A stretch of 41,185 nucleotides of DNA from Copromyces sp. CBS 386.78 (lineage: Eukaryota > Ascomycota > Sordariomycetes > Sordariales > Sordariaceae), in the NCBI GenBank assembly GCA_030685235.1, contig MU839290.1, positions 1 to 41,185 of the forward strand, read 5' to 3'. How positions within the stretch are numbered: the first letter of the stretch is position 1; every line of letters starts with the position of its first letter. The translations under genes were made by a program, and so were the position numbers. Positions 23,301-33,974 of this stretch are shown here, in pieces. A model generated the notes under the pieces. It did not search any database. It saw only the letters and a list, made by a program, of their open reading frames with translations, and was not told the origin of the DNA.

Positions 23301-24350
23301 TTTAATAGTTTTAAAACTTATTCTTCGATTAAAAGACTATTTAATTTAATTTTCCCCGCTATTTTACATACTACAATATTAATTTTAAAGTTTAGCATAA
23401 ATATAATTCTTTCGAACTCTTCTATATAATCGAATTCTTCACCGATTTCTTTATTTACTACGGCTAGTATAATTTAAATTTGCGAGAAAGAAATAGATTT
23501 AAAACCGTTTACATCGATATCTTTAATTATTCCCAATCTCTAGTTTTTATAAATCCTTATTAAGGATAAAGTAGGATTCGTAATAACGACTATTTAAACT
23601 ATTCTATAAGTAAGAAAATAGCTTTTAACGAATTTATTCTACGATTCGAAAATAAAATCCTTCGGGATTCCAGTATTTAATACTATATTTATATACTAAT
23701 AAATAACCGGAACCCGGACTTTGCTATAGGCGGGGATTACAAAGTTATATAATATTATAACCTTCCGTTTAATAGGTTTTACCCTATTTATAATCTTAAT
23801 TAAAAGGTTATTATATAAAGCGATTTTTATTTTATTTATTTTAATATCGATTATAACGTTGTATAATATAATCTATAATATTTTTAATAGTAGTTTTATA
23901 TTTAAGATTAAGGAAACCTATACTATAATTTAAAATTTTATAATTTTAAGCTTACCTTTAGCCGTCCCTATTATAAAAATATTAAAGGTAACCCGTTTTA
24001 TAAAATTAATTTAACTTCTAATTACTTTGAAAATCTTTTACTACGAAGTATCGTAAACGGTTAATTTATTCTAAATAATCTATTATTCGTCGATTAGAAT
24101 ACTAAAATAACCGGTATTAATATAAACCAATTATTTAGCACTATTTTTTAATAGGCGAATATTTATAGTAAAATACGTATATTTATACCCTTCTAGTAAA
24201 TCCAGCGTTGGGTTAGCGTTGATTATAACGTTAGAATTAATTATAAATTCGGCCTTATTTATAGGACTAATAATTAAGTAAATTAAGGCTACTATTAATA
24301 TAAAGAGACTTATAATCGGAGCAAATTTGAAATTATCCTTTAAATTTATT
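23300..24350 (-). pseudogene. element C aspartic protease region
   Basis: On the minus strand the active-site region reads YINTGYFSILIDE near 24090, where retropepsins of this group have V-D-T/S-G; the Asp is now Asn. It is followed by ITSINFIK-like and GTAKGKLKIIKF (near 23950), then a hydrophobic stretch matching the flap and second half. Downstream it grades into the RT. It sits between the gag zinc-knuckle region and RT, as in other gypsy elements. Confidence 0.65.
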
Positions 24351-27300
24351 ATAAATTACCCTAATTTCTAGCGCTAAAGTTTATACGACTTATTAGGAAG
24401 TAAATAAGCGAAAAATTTAATTTTAAAAGGGAAAATTACTTTATATATCCAATATTATAATCGGTTTTAACTTTCGGGGAATACATAGTAGGTAGATTCT
24501 TTTATATTTTTCTCCGAATTAACTATATATATAATACTATTTCTAGCGTCGCTAGCTAAATAGATTTTTTATTCCCTTTTATTAAAATAATAATCGACTT
24601 CTTCCTAACCTTCATTCTATAGTCTAATAATCTTTTTATCCGAAGGCGCGTTATAAATAATAATTTCTTCTTTATTAATAATAATATAAATACTATAATA
24701 TTTATCGGGATTCTATTTTACCTACTTTTTATAATATTTTTTATAAGGCTACGTTCTTTTAGTAAAAGGTTTAATTACCGGGCGGTAACCCTTTCCTTTA
24801 TTTTTATTTATTTATCTATTTCCATTATCGGGTTTTTTATTATTATAATTGGAGCGGCGTAGTTTAGTAGTACTAGCGGAGGTTAAATCGCGGGTTGGGT
24901 AATTAGATTTACTTCTTTAATTAAATTTATTTCCCTAATTAGGCTTACCTCCCTAATTAGATTTACTTCCCTAATTAGACGATTTAATAATTTTAATTAA
25001 ATTTAAAGCGGCGTATATATTAGAGGTAAATAATATTCCTTCTAATAGTTTCGTACTTAATAAACCTTATAAAGCCCTTTATATAAATTTAACGGATTTA
25101 AATAAAGCCGATATTTAATTATCGAATTAGGCCTTTAGGTAGGTTGTAGTACGTTCTAGGTTATATTTTATAAAATTAGAAATAATAAAAGTTCGATATA
25201 TTTTTATTCTTTATTTAATATATTTTAAGAATTCGTCGATTATATTGGTTAGTATGGGTTCGAATATAATTTAACGCAATTTTAGGTAGAGCGCTATTTA
25301 AATTCGAATATTAATAGTAAATTAATTTTTCTTTTTAAGTTCGCGGGTATACCGAATAATTTACAAGGCGAAATTTTATACGTTCTTTCCGTCCCGGTAA
25401 TCTTAGTACATATATTTAATTAAATTGAATTTTATAAATATATAAGCCCGGGTAGGTCGGAAACGTTAGCTAACTAAACGTTCTTAAATATTTAAATTTA
25501 TTCTAACGTTTATTCGTTAAATAACGGTTAATTAAATAATTTATTAAGTTTTTACTACGCTATAGAAAAGTTCGTAGAGATTTAGCGTTAAATATTCTAC
25601 GTAAACGTTAATTATAACATTATATTTAACTAATTCGAAGAATAGGGGTATAAATTTAAAATAGGTATTATTTTTATATTAATAGTAGTTTTTACCCTTA
25701 TAATTTTCGTTAAGAGTATTAAAGTAGAAATATTTAACGTTCTTTACCTTTTAACTATTAAAATTAGTACTAAGCCCGTTTCTATTAATTGTAATTATTA
25801 GATTTTAAATTAAATTTCTTGTAATTTATTAAAATGTATTTTTATAACTTTCTTAAATAGATTTAATTAGGCTTGAAAAAATTATTAATATAGTATTTTC
25901 GTTATTAGGGGGCTTATTACCGGCCTACGGGTTAGAGGATTTTCTAAATATAATTAGTAGGGGTTTATTAATTATAGCTTTTAAAAAATTTAGAATACCT
26001 TTAATAGTTCTAGCGAAGAATCTATTAAATCCGGGTAATTTAAACAAGATTTATACTTTAGAATAATTTAATACTAAATTATTAAATATTTCCGTAATCC
26101 TTTAATCGAACGAAGGTAATTCTAAATTATTAACGCTAATTTTAGGAATCCCCGTATTTACACTAGTTAAGAGCTTATACTATATCCCGCCAACTATAAT
26201 AAATAGTAGGAAAATTGAATTCCTAGCCGGGAATCTAGGGAAACGTAGACTTATAAAATTCTCCGTTATTATAACCGACTTTAAGGGTAAACTTTAAAAT
26301 CGAATTCGGTTTACCGATCCTTTCTATATTATTCCTACTCTAAGAATTAAATCGGGCAAGAGAATAGCGTCTACCCTTTCTTTCCCTTTAAATTTCCTAT
26401 CCAATTTTAATAATTCGATTAAGGAGATTTAATTTAGTCCTTCTTCGTTTATTTAATTTATAAATAAAGTAATTTATACTTTAATATTTCTAAAAATTAA
26501 GAAGAAAGGATTTTTATAATATTAAGGCTTTTAATTAGTCGGTATTTCGAGTAAATAAGTTTATTACTTCCGCTCTTTAGCGTTTTAATCTTTAGATTTA
26601 GAAGTAGATTCGACGGTCGGTAGTTAATAATTTAAGGAATTTACCGATTTTAAACTATCGTTAGGGGGTAGGATAATAAAATCTCTTTCCCGATATAAGT
26701 TTAGTCGGATTTGACCGGAATTCTAAATATTAATAGCCGGTAGTATATTTTCCTCCGATAATATAAAGTTAATAGTATTTATAGTTAATTCCCGCTATAT
26801 ACCTAGGACTTTATTATAGTTAATTTTGGGTAAATTTAAATATATTTCGGAATTTAATTAGCCTAATTTAGGACCGGAATTTTAAAACGAGCCTAAAGCG
26901 CTTTAGAAATCCTATTCGGTTCCGGTTGGGGAAATTATTTATATATCTTCGTATTAACGGCCGTTTAGACTTATTAGCGAAGATTCGGGAGTATTTAATA
27001 TAAATATATTACTATTTATTAGCTATAAGGAAATAGGGGCGTCGGGTATAAATATATCGGTATTGGGTGGTCCCGAAGGTAATACCCTTATTCGAAACCT
27101 TCTTAGAAGGCGGAGCCTTTCCTTTTCCTCCTCTAATTAGGTTTAATCGGAAGTTAAATTTAACTCTACGGATAGAAGCTTCAATATATATAATATTCGA
27201 ATTGAAGGTTATAGAAAGGATTACGTAAAATCTATATTTTACTCCGTATATAATTATAGTATTTTAGGGAAGCTTGCTATAGGTATATTGGAATTAAATT

Positions 27301-27740
27301 TATTTTCTAGAGAGGAATCTTCGACTTCCTAATATTTAGCTTATAGTTTTAGAAAACCGGGTAATAACGGATTTTATTTATCTTCCGACTTTAAAAGGCC
27401 GGTTTTAAAGCTAATCCTAGCGGCGACGTAATTTTAACTACGCTTTTCCTATTCGGATAGGGCTTTAGAACTCTAGGTTCTAATAGTAATAGGACCGTAA
27501 TCGAATCTATCCTCCTCAGAAAAGTTTTTAAAATTCAAAGTTTTAATATCAGTACTACTAGGCGAATACCTAAGCCTCTCCTATCTATATAGGGCTTTAA
27601 ACGTTTAAAGTCTAAATTTAGTCTTATTATTGCGGGCGATGGAATATAGAGTAACTTTATTAGACTTACGTCCGGAATTATTTATATCGATATTAGCGTT
27701 AGCATCGAATTCGGTTTATAATTCGTTTAAGAATAGGTAT
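24350..27740 (-). pseudogene. element C gag and N-terminal extension
   Basis: The part next to the protease (24700-25700, minus strand) has the features of a gag: a capsid-like helical region, then an Asn/Lys/Ser-rich linker made of an 18-bp tandem repeat, then a basic stretch where the nucleocapsid should be. No intact CCHC motif survives. Further right (26000-27700) the reading becomes Pro/Ser/Asp/Glu-rich with many TAA/TAG and I cannot assign it. It may be a long gag N-terminus or extra sequence. The region is longer than a usual gypsy gag. Confidence 0.5.
24901..24979. repeat. 18-bp tandem repeat in element C gag
   Basis: Four 18-bp units at 24901, 24919, 24937 and 24955 (pattern AATTAGATTTACTTCCCT) plus a partial fifth. 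On the minus strand they encode six-residue repeats close to GSKSNW/GNKFNW, with Trp codons turned to stops. Such linkers often lie just before the nucleocapsid. Confidence 0.8.
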
Positions 27741-27748
27741 TTAATTTA
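27741..27748. repeat. target site duplication of the MITE, left copy
   Basis: TTAATTTA, repeated exactly at 28167-28174. Confidence 0.8.
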
Positions 27749-28166
27749 GAGCGACTCTACTCGCACCGTAGGGAAACTCTATTCGCACCGTAAAACGAAA
27801 AGAAAATCTAAAGTTTCTCTATAGGTAAAGGGGCTCTAAGTACGTATATTAGCCTAGATTTTTCCTTATTTTTTCCTTCATTTTCTAAGCCTCACATTAC
27901 TTGTCTACGCCGTATATAAAGTCTTAAACTGGAAGGTGCTTAGAAGTATTAAAATTTAAGATTACTAAAGTTAAATATAAGAAAGACCTAGCCGATTTAA
28001 GAGTAGTAAAAGGCCTAGAGTAGATTGAAAAATCTATCAAAATTTAAGAAGTATTTTAGTCCTACTTTTATGTTTATGTATTTTATTTTCACCGAGATAA
28101 ACCTAGAAGTTTAAAATTTATTGACGGTGCGAATAGAGTTTCCCTACGGTGCGAGTAGAGTCGCTC
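27749..28166. mobile_element. 418-bp MITE with perfect 43-bp terminal inverted repeats
   Basis: The ends (27749-27791 and 28124-28166) are perfect inverted repeats beginning GAGCGACTCTACTCGCACCG. Each holds a near-duplicate of CTCTAYTCGCACCGTA. An 8-bp duplication TTAATTTA flanks it, which suggests hAT or possibly Mutator-type mobilisation. No transposase fits inside, so it is non-autonomous. The terminal repeats retain CpA and the interior keeps several, while the host element C is almost stripped of it. The insertion therefore postdates most RIP, and a source of transposase was present at that time. Confidence 0.9.
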
Positions 28167-28174
28167 TTAATTTA

Positions 28175-28768
28175 TCGGTCTTTAATTAACGAATTTCGGT
28201 TAGTTTAGCTAGATTCCTATTAATTTATATTTAAATTTTCGTCTTCGTTTAAGAAACAATCGTTTTAACTTTCTAATTAGTCTGGTATTTATATTAAATT
28301 ATTATTTTACTATTAGACGTAATTGATTACTATTTTAAAGAATTATTTCGGTATATAATTATTAAAAGTTTATAACGCGGGAAAAGGAAGTAGAGTTACT
28401 TATTAAAATTATTTTATTTTTCGTATACTCGTTACCTCTAATTAATTATTACCGATTTAAGGAGAGGAGTTTAACAAAGTATAAAAACGTCTCATATTAT
28501 TATCCGATGCGTTTTAATATTAACGAATAGTCGGGTAAACGATAATAAAGTTTAAAACGTAATAAAAATCGCGTATAATTATTAAGTTTATTAAATCTAA
28601 TATAATACGTAGGTTATTAAATAATAGGGATAAAGACGAATTAATTAATTAATAAATTGAGTTTAACGCGGGTTCGAGCCGCCTTATATAAATAGAGTCG
28701 GGTTAATAGTTCTACGGGCGAAAATAATACGAAGGCTAATAGGTTTAATCTTATTATTAAGTACCAAT
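28175..28768 (-). other. element C 5' leader region
   Basis: Sequence between the MITE and LTR C2, upstream of gag on the minus strand. Next to the LTR the minus strand reads ATTGGTACTTAATAATAAG, where TGGTACTTAA could be the remains of a tRNA primer-binding site. I cannot assign the tRNA after RIP. No gene seen. Confidence 0.4.
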
Positions 28769-28992
28769 TATTACGTACAAAATGTATATATAAAATGATC
28801 ATCTTATAATTAATGAAAGAGAGAAAAGAAGAAGCTATGTAAAAGATTCTCCGGAGTCCTTTTATAGGAATTCCTATTATTACGATGGGACTTGCCTAAT
28901 ATAGTATTTACGTTATATGGAAATCTCTTTTAGAAATTCAAGTCTGAGACTTGGAAGTCTCTGACTTCGGAAAGTGTTTTTGTACTCTTATA
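28769..28992 (-). repeat. LTR C2 (5' LTR of element C)
   Basis: 224-bp partner of 17455-17678. Its terminal TG and CA are both changed to TA by RIP-type transitions (start TATTACG, end TCTTATA). GTTCG follows. Confidence 0.9.
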
Positions 28993-31606
28993 GTTCGAAA
29001 AGTACGTCTTATATATTATAATGCGGTAGTAGGGGTCGGATTTTCGTTGGCTAGTTATAATATAGTAAATAATAGGCTTAGTCCGCTTAGGAGCTTTGGT
29101 AATGGTATCCGCGATTAGGGCAGGATTTAGGGTAGTATTATCTTTAATAGTAGCGGGAATAGGGTCCGCGATTAGGGTATTATAGCCGATTATTTCGGTT
29201 ATATTTTTTATAGTCTTATAATAATATATATAAGTATATTTTTAAATTTTAAGTATATATTATAAAAAGGGTAGAAGGTTAGCGGGAAGGTAGCGGTCTA
29301 TATAGTGGTTAGTAAAGGTAATGGTACTATTTAATTATAATATTATAAGGTTGTAAAGTTTGAATTACGGTATATTTAAAATAATAGGATAGTCGTCGGC
29401 CAAATTGTAAGCTAATATAGCGATTGTTTTTATATAATAACCGATCCGTAATTAAACTTTATAATAATAGGTAATAAAGTCCTTAGGTATATTATTTATT
29501 AAATATAAAATTTTTAGTTTAGGGAGTTTTAATAGTGGGATAGTATAGTAGGTAATAAAATTACAATTAATAAAAGCGAGAGTAGAATATCCGTTATTAA
29601 TTAGAATAATATATTTATTTCGTTAGTTATATAATTTATAAATAATTTAAATAGAGAGGAGGATAGAATTATTATTATAATTATTTAAGTTTAAGTTTTT
29701 GAATTAAATTATTTCTAAATTTATTAAATTATTTATTTCTTTTTCTATTATTATTATAGACGACGGCCTCTTTAAGCGATTTAATAGAGAGGCGGTATAT
29801 TTCCCGCGTTATATTCTATAAGTTAGGTAAGAATTAGAGTAGGGGGTATAGTAAGAGCGGTAGGCTTACTGGTAATAATGGCGTTAATGCGAGCGCTGTT
29901 ATTATTATTATTATTATAGCCGGTCTAATTTATAGTGGGTTTATTACGGTTATTATTATTACCGTTTTTACTACGACGGTTGTAACGGTTGCGCTTTTTT
30001 TACTCCTTAGGGATACTGGTATTAATATTATTACAATATTTATAGGCGTAATAACTAAGGTTGGTATAGTATTTATAAAGACCGTTCTATATACGGTAAT
30101 TGAAGACCGTTTTATTGATTATACGAAATAATTAAATATTAAAAGCGTTTATAGCGTCGAAATCTATAGTAGTACTACCCTAATTAATAGTATATTTAGG
30201 GGCGGTAATACCACTACTACTATTAGTTCCTCTATTATTATTTTTAAAGTAAATATTAATTTTATTATATTAATTGTATTTTTTTAAATTAATAGTGAAT
30301 TTGTAATAGAAGGTAAGCTATTTATTAAAGTCGTTATAAGTTAAAGTATTTTACTAGTAGGCGATAATATTACGGATTTCGTTTGTAATTTTTATTTTTA
30401 GGTAATAGGTCTTTATAGTATTATTAAGGTCGTATTTATTAACGATAGTAATAAATTTATTTTCGAAATCGAATTATTTTATACCTTTAATTATTTTTAA
30501 TACTTCGAAATTGCGACGTATTTCGAGGGTGAGGTCTATACGGTTATATTTAGTATTAAAATAGGTGAAGAAGGCTTCTACATTCTCTTATTTCTATTTT
30601 ATTAGGTTTTCTTCTTTAATAATAAGTATTATATATAGCGATAAAGTCCTAAAGGTATTATTTTTAAAGTATAAGAGGATTTGTATAAATTTATAACGTT
30701 TATTTTAATTGAATTATTAGGCGTCTTAGAATTAATATAGTTAGATTTTATTATACTAATCCTAAAAAGCTTTAATACGTTTAATAGTAGAAATATTTTT
30801 ATTAGTATAAATAGCAGGGTCCTTATTCGTACGAATTTTCGGGGTAATTATAGTAATTTCGTCGTTAGAATTAAGAACGGAGATGGAGGCGGGCGGGGTA
30901 ATTTTATTGCGAACGGCTTTTTTAAAAACCTTAATTTAAATTTTAATAATCTTTTTAAATTTAGTATTAATTTCGTTAAAAGTAGTAAAATTGTATTTTA
31001 ATTAGAGAACTTCTTATTAAAGGGTAGTAATAGTATTATTTTAAATTATAATTTACTAGTAAACGGCTTTAAGGGAATTTTAAACGGCGCTAGCGAATAT
31101 ATTAATTTAAATAAGGTTTATATAGATTAATTATACGAGAACGACGATAATATAAGGGAAAGTAATATATTAGCCGAATTTAGAAACAGTATTAAGGATT
31201 TCTTTTATAATTAAGTTATTTAAACGCTAGGAAGCGGCGCTATTAAAGGATTCGGTAATATTATTAAAAAATTATTTGTATTTAGAACCGACGATAGTAT
31301 TAATTGTAGAAATAGCGACGTCGAAGTTAGTAACGGGGTTCGATATTTATAATAATTAATTTAATTAGTATATAGTATATTTATTTATTATTTTATAGCG
31401 TAAACGGAATTTATTAGCTACTTTATAATTAATTGTAATATAATAAAAAAGAGGTATAATTATAATATGATAAAAGAGAGGTATAGTCGCCGTACGACGG
31501 ACGGATTTTTAATCTTAATTGCGGGCTCGTTAGAAATATTTATAACGGCGGTGATAAATTTATTTTAAGGTATACGCGCGTAATATAATAGAAAAATATA
31601 ATTAAT
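28993..31606 (-). pseudogene. element B gag and protease
   Basis: Reading leftwards from LTR B2: 5' leader, a capsid-like region (about 30110-31450), then a zinc-knuckle remnant near 30030 (CTNLSYYAYKYCN-like, one Cys and the His lost) and a basic, Asn-rich tail (KKRNRYNRRSKNGNNNN, near 29970). The protease follows with LINNGYSTLAFIN near 29600 (family: L-I/V-D-S-G; Asp now Asn) and ADDYPIILNIP near 29390. The linker then continues across the element C insertion to 17454. Most stops are TAA/TAG. An ATT/AAT microsatellite (about 29895-29925) codes for the Asn run. Confidence 0.75.
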
Positions 31607-31847
31607 TATTATGGGGTAATATTATTAGGGGTAAGGTAGGATAAATATAATTATACGAAGAAGGAAAGAAAGAGGAGGGAGGAGTACAGTCTGGATATAG
31701 GGTAGGTTGTGCCGTGCCTAGGATTTAGGACCGAGGCCTACTGGTATATACGTGCGATCTTATTGGCTAATGGTTAATGGGCTCGATTGGCTATGCTTAA
31801 TCGTGTACGTAGTACCTAGTGGTGCTATTATAGGTAATCCTGTGATA
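31607..31847 (-). repeat. LTR B2 (5' LTR of element B)
   Basis: 241-bp partner of 13003-13243, starting TATTATGGGG and ending CCTGTGATA. CCGCT follows at 31848-31852. Confidence 0.88.
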
Positions 31848-32400
31848 CCGCTACAAATTATAAAAGGTAATTAGAAGAAGTAATAATAAGAGAATAAGTA
31901 TTATACTATAATTATTAATTAGCAGCGGCAATAATTAAATTAGGCCGACGGTACGAATTTACTATTACCGACTTCAACCCGAAGTTTAGTAATAATACTA
32001 TAAAATAATATATAGTCAATATAAAACGAAAAAAGAAAGAATAATAGTACCTATTATTTAAAACGAAGAATTCCCTTCTTATTTAAATAAAAATAGAAAT
32101 TATAAATTTCCGGTCCTTCTTTTTCCAGAAGAAAGTTCCGGATATTATAATATTAATTTGTTTTTATAGTGTAAGTAAAGAAACCTTTGTATATATTATC
32201 TTAAATTATTTATAAATAGCCGACTATTAAATAACGGTAGCCAATTAATTATAAATAAAGGAAGAATTCTAAATTTATTTAAACGACGGAACCCGAATTG
32301 AAAGAATCTTATTATAAGTATTATAATTTAGTAAATTGAATAAATACCGTTAAATAATCGAATTAGAAGGAGAGTAGTACAATAAATTTGTATAGTATTC
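31848..32400 (+). pseudogene. LINE ORF2 C-terminal part
   Basis: This continues ORF2 after the CCGCT duplication. LAAAIIKLGRRYEFTITDFNPKF (about 31925-31990) is followed by an eroded segment that matches the pattern of the C-terminal domain of Tad-type ORF2 (INIKRKKE near 32020, then KETFVHI near 32180). A last readable stretch (YLNDGTRIERILL, near 32290) runs to about 32370, where the similarity fades. The assignment depends on joining the two halves across element B. Confidence 0.55.
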
Positions 32401-33974
32401 GTAAATACGTTTAATTATAATATTAGAATAAAAGAATATAAGAGAAATAGGAAGAAGAGGAATTAGATTGTACTAATAATAGTAGTTATCTAATTATAAA
32501 GGCGGTATTAAAGTAATTAATTAATATTCTTCGTAGGCGAGGAATTTACGAAATATATTAAATATTAATTTTTAATTCTTAATAACTTCGCAACGCTATT
32601 AAATTTAACCTTCGTTAACTGGAAGGGGATTAATAAAATTATGAATTATTATCGGGGAATTAATATTAGTATTTCCTCTATTAAAATTGAAAATAAGAGT
32701 AGTAGAACAATTAATTAAGAATATTTCGCAATATCTTTTATATTAGTAATCTTCGACCTTTATATTCTAATAGTAAAGAAGGACATTAGGGTCGTATAGG
32801 AGGCCGTTTATAGTTAGGCGTTCGTATACGTTTTTAAAAAAATTGATATAAGCGTTGTAGAAACGACGAATTAAAGGACTAATATTATTTTAAGAATAGG
32901 ATAAAATAATAATTGTAGTTTAAATAGTATTGCATTTATTATAGTAATTTAATAGAATATTTAATATATATTTCGTATTGGTAATAGGATAAGTAGTGCT
33001 TTATTTACCGGCGTTTTAAAGAACGTTAGAAAAGAAAATAAAAAAAAAACTACGGGAGGAAACTTATTCTTAATATTAACGTAATAAATATATTCCGCGA
33101 AGAATATACGAAATGTAATTATATTAAAGGACGGAATATTATAAATATAATCGGTAAATTTTAAATTATAGTAGAAGTAAAGAGTATAGTAGACGATATT
33201 AATTAACGTAGTTAGTAGGGAGAAGGGGAAGTAAGTATAAAGATAAAAAGGATTTATTAGTTGGAAAGAAAGTTGAAGGCGGGGTTAAAAGTTAATATTT
33301 AAATAAAAGTTTAGAATTCGGGCGCTAGGGAAGAGGGGGGCGTAGGGGAATAAGCGAATTTAGGGGACGGGGAATTTATTATATGGACGAAGTTAATATT
33401 ACGTTTAACGGTATTACAATTAATACGAATTATAAGGCTTAAGGGGTTAGATATATAGTCGGGAGAATAGTCGGGAGTATAATTAATAAAGGAGGACGCT
33501 ATTTTAAAAATTAATTAAATAAGGAAGAAGGGAAAGTTCGAAAAATAGTAGCGGGGAGGAGTTTTTATATAGAGGGAAAGAAGGGGCTTTTACGCTTATA
33601 TAAACTTTAGTAGAACCGTAGGAGTTTGGGGGATAATAACGAAACGGGAATAAAAGTAAATAATAGGGAAGGGACGATTATTATAGGCGGTTTAAGAGGA
33701 AGGAGCGGCGTACGAGAATAGTATTTCGACTATTTTAGTATTAGATCGAAGGCGGTAGAAAGGAAGTAATTTATTTATTAAAGCGGTAAGTAAATACCGC
33801 TATAAATAGAATCGAAATAGAGTAGGCGCGATTTATTCGCGACTGAAAAGAGCTAGCGGTTTTTATCCAACGGCGTTTATCGCCGTACGGTTTTCTCTAG
33901 AGAACTAGGAGAAGTACCCTATGCCAATAGGGCGCTATAGATAAGTAGCACAGGGAATAAGACTATTATTATAA
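32401..33974. other. unassigned block between LINE end and element A
   Basis: About 1.6 kb with no recognised family. The plus strand gives protein-like stretches once RIP stops are ignored (VGEEFTKYIKY near 32540, VNWKGINKIMNYYRG near 32610, VFKKIDISVVETT near 32830), then Gly/Arg/Lys/Gln-rich sequence to about 33800. The last 120 bases (33850-33965) are poorly RIPed and hold three short dyads: ACGGCG-TTTAT-CGCCGT, the palindrome TTCTCTAGAGAA and CCCTAT-GCCA-ATAGGG. It could be LINE 3' sequence or another insertion; I cannot tell. Confidence 0.4.

Larger units (their letters stand above)
17455..28992 (-). mobile_element. element C: large Ty3/gypsy retrotransposon, inserted in element B
   Basis: 224-bp LTRs, perfect GTTCG duplication, strong polypurine tract at the left LTR, minus-strand gag, protease, RT, RNase H and integrase in gypsy order. 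The span is 11,538 bp, of which 426 bp are a MITE plus its duplicated site, so the element was about 11.1 kb. This is well above A and B. The extra length lies both in the gag region and in about 2.3 kb after the integrase. The body is heavily RIPed. Confidence 0.9.
13003..31847 (-). mobile_element. element B: Ty3/gypsy (chromovirus-like), inserted in the LINE
   Basis: 241-bp LTRs at both ends, perfect 5-bp duplication, polypurine tract by the left LTR, pol on the left and gag/protease on the right, all read on the minus strand. Element C splits it at 17455-28997. Removing C leaves about 7.3 kb, a normal length for this group. LTR ends and the sequence inside the 3' LTR resemble those of element A, so A and B are related families but not copies of each other. 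Confidence 0.9.
8370..32400 (+). mobile_element. Tad-like non-LTR retrotransposon (LINE), split by element B
   Basis: ORF1 with CCHC-type zinc-knuckle remains and ORF2 with an apurinic endonuclease, reverse transcriptase and C-terminal cysteine-poor remnants lie in order on the plus strand. This is the arrangement of fungal Tad1-clade LINEs. The element is interrupted at 12998-31852 by element B, with a perfect CCGCT duplication, and ORF2 resumes after it. About 5.2 kb of LINE remains. No poly(A) tail or target duplication could be fixed. It is RIPed throughout. Confidence 0.75.

Noticed and set aside
33890..33945. Possible Helitron 3' end (hairpin followed by CTAG on the minus strand)
   Set aside because: On that strand the element body would lie in the 60 bases before element A begins, leaving no room. 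I saw no Rep/helicase motif.
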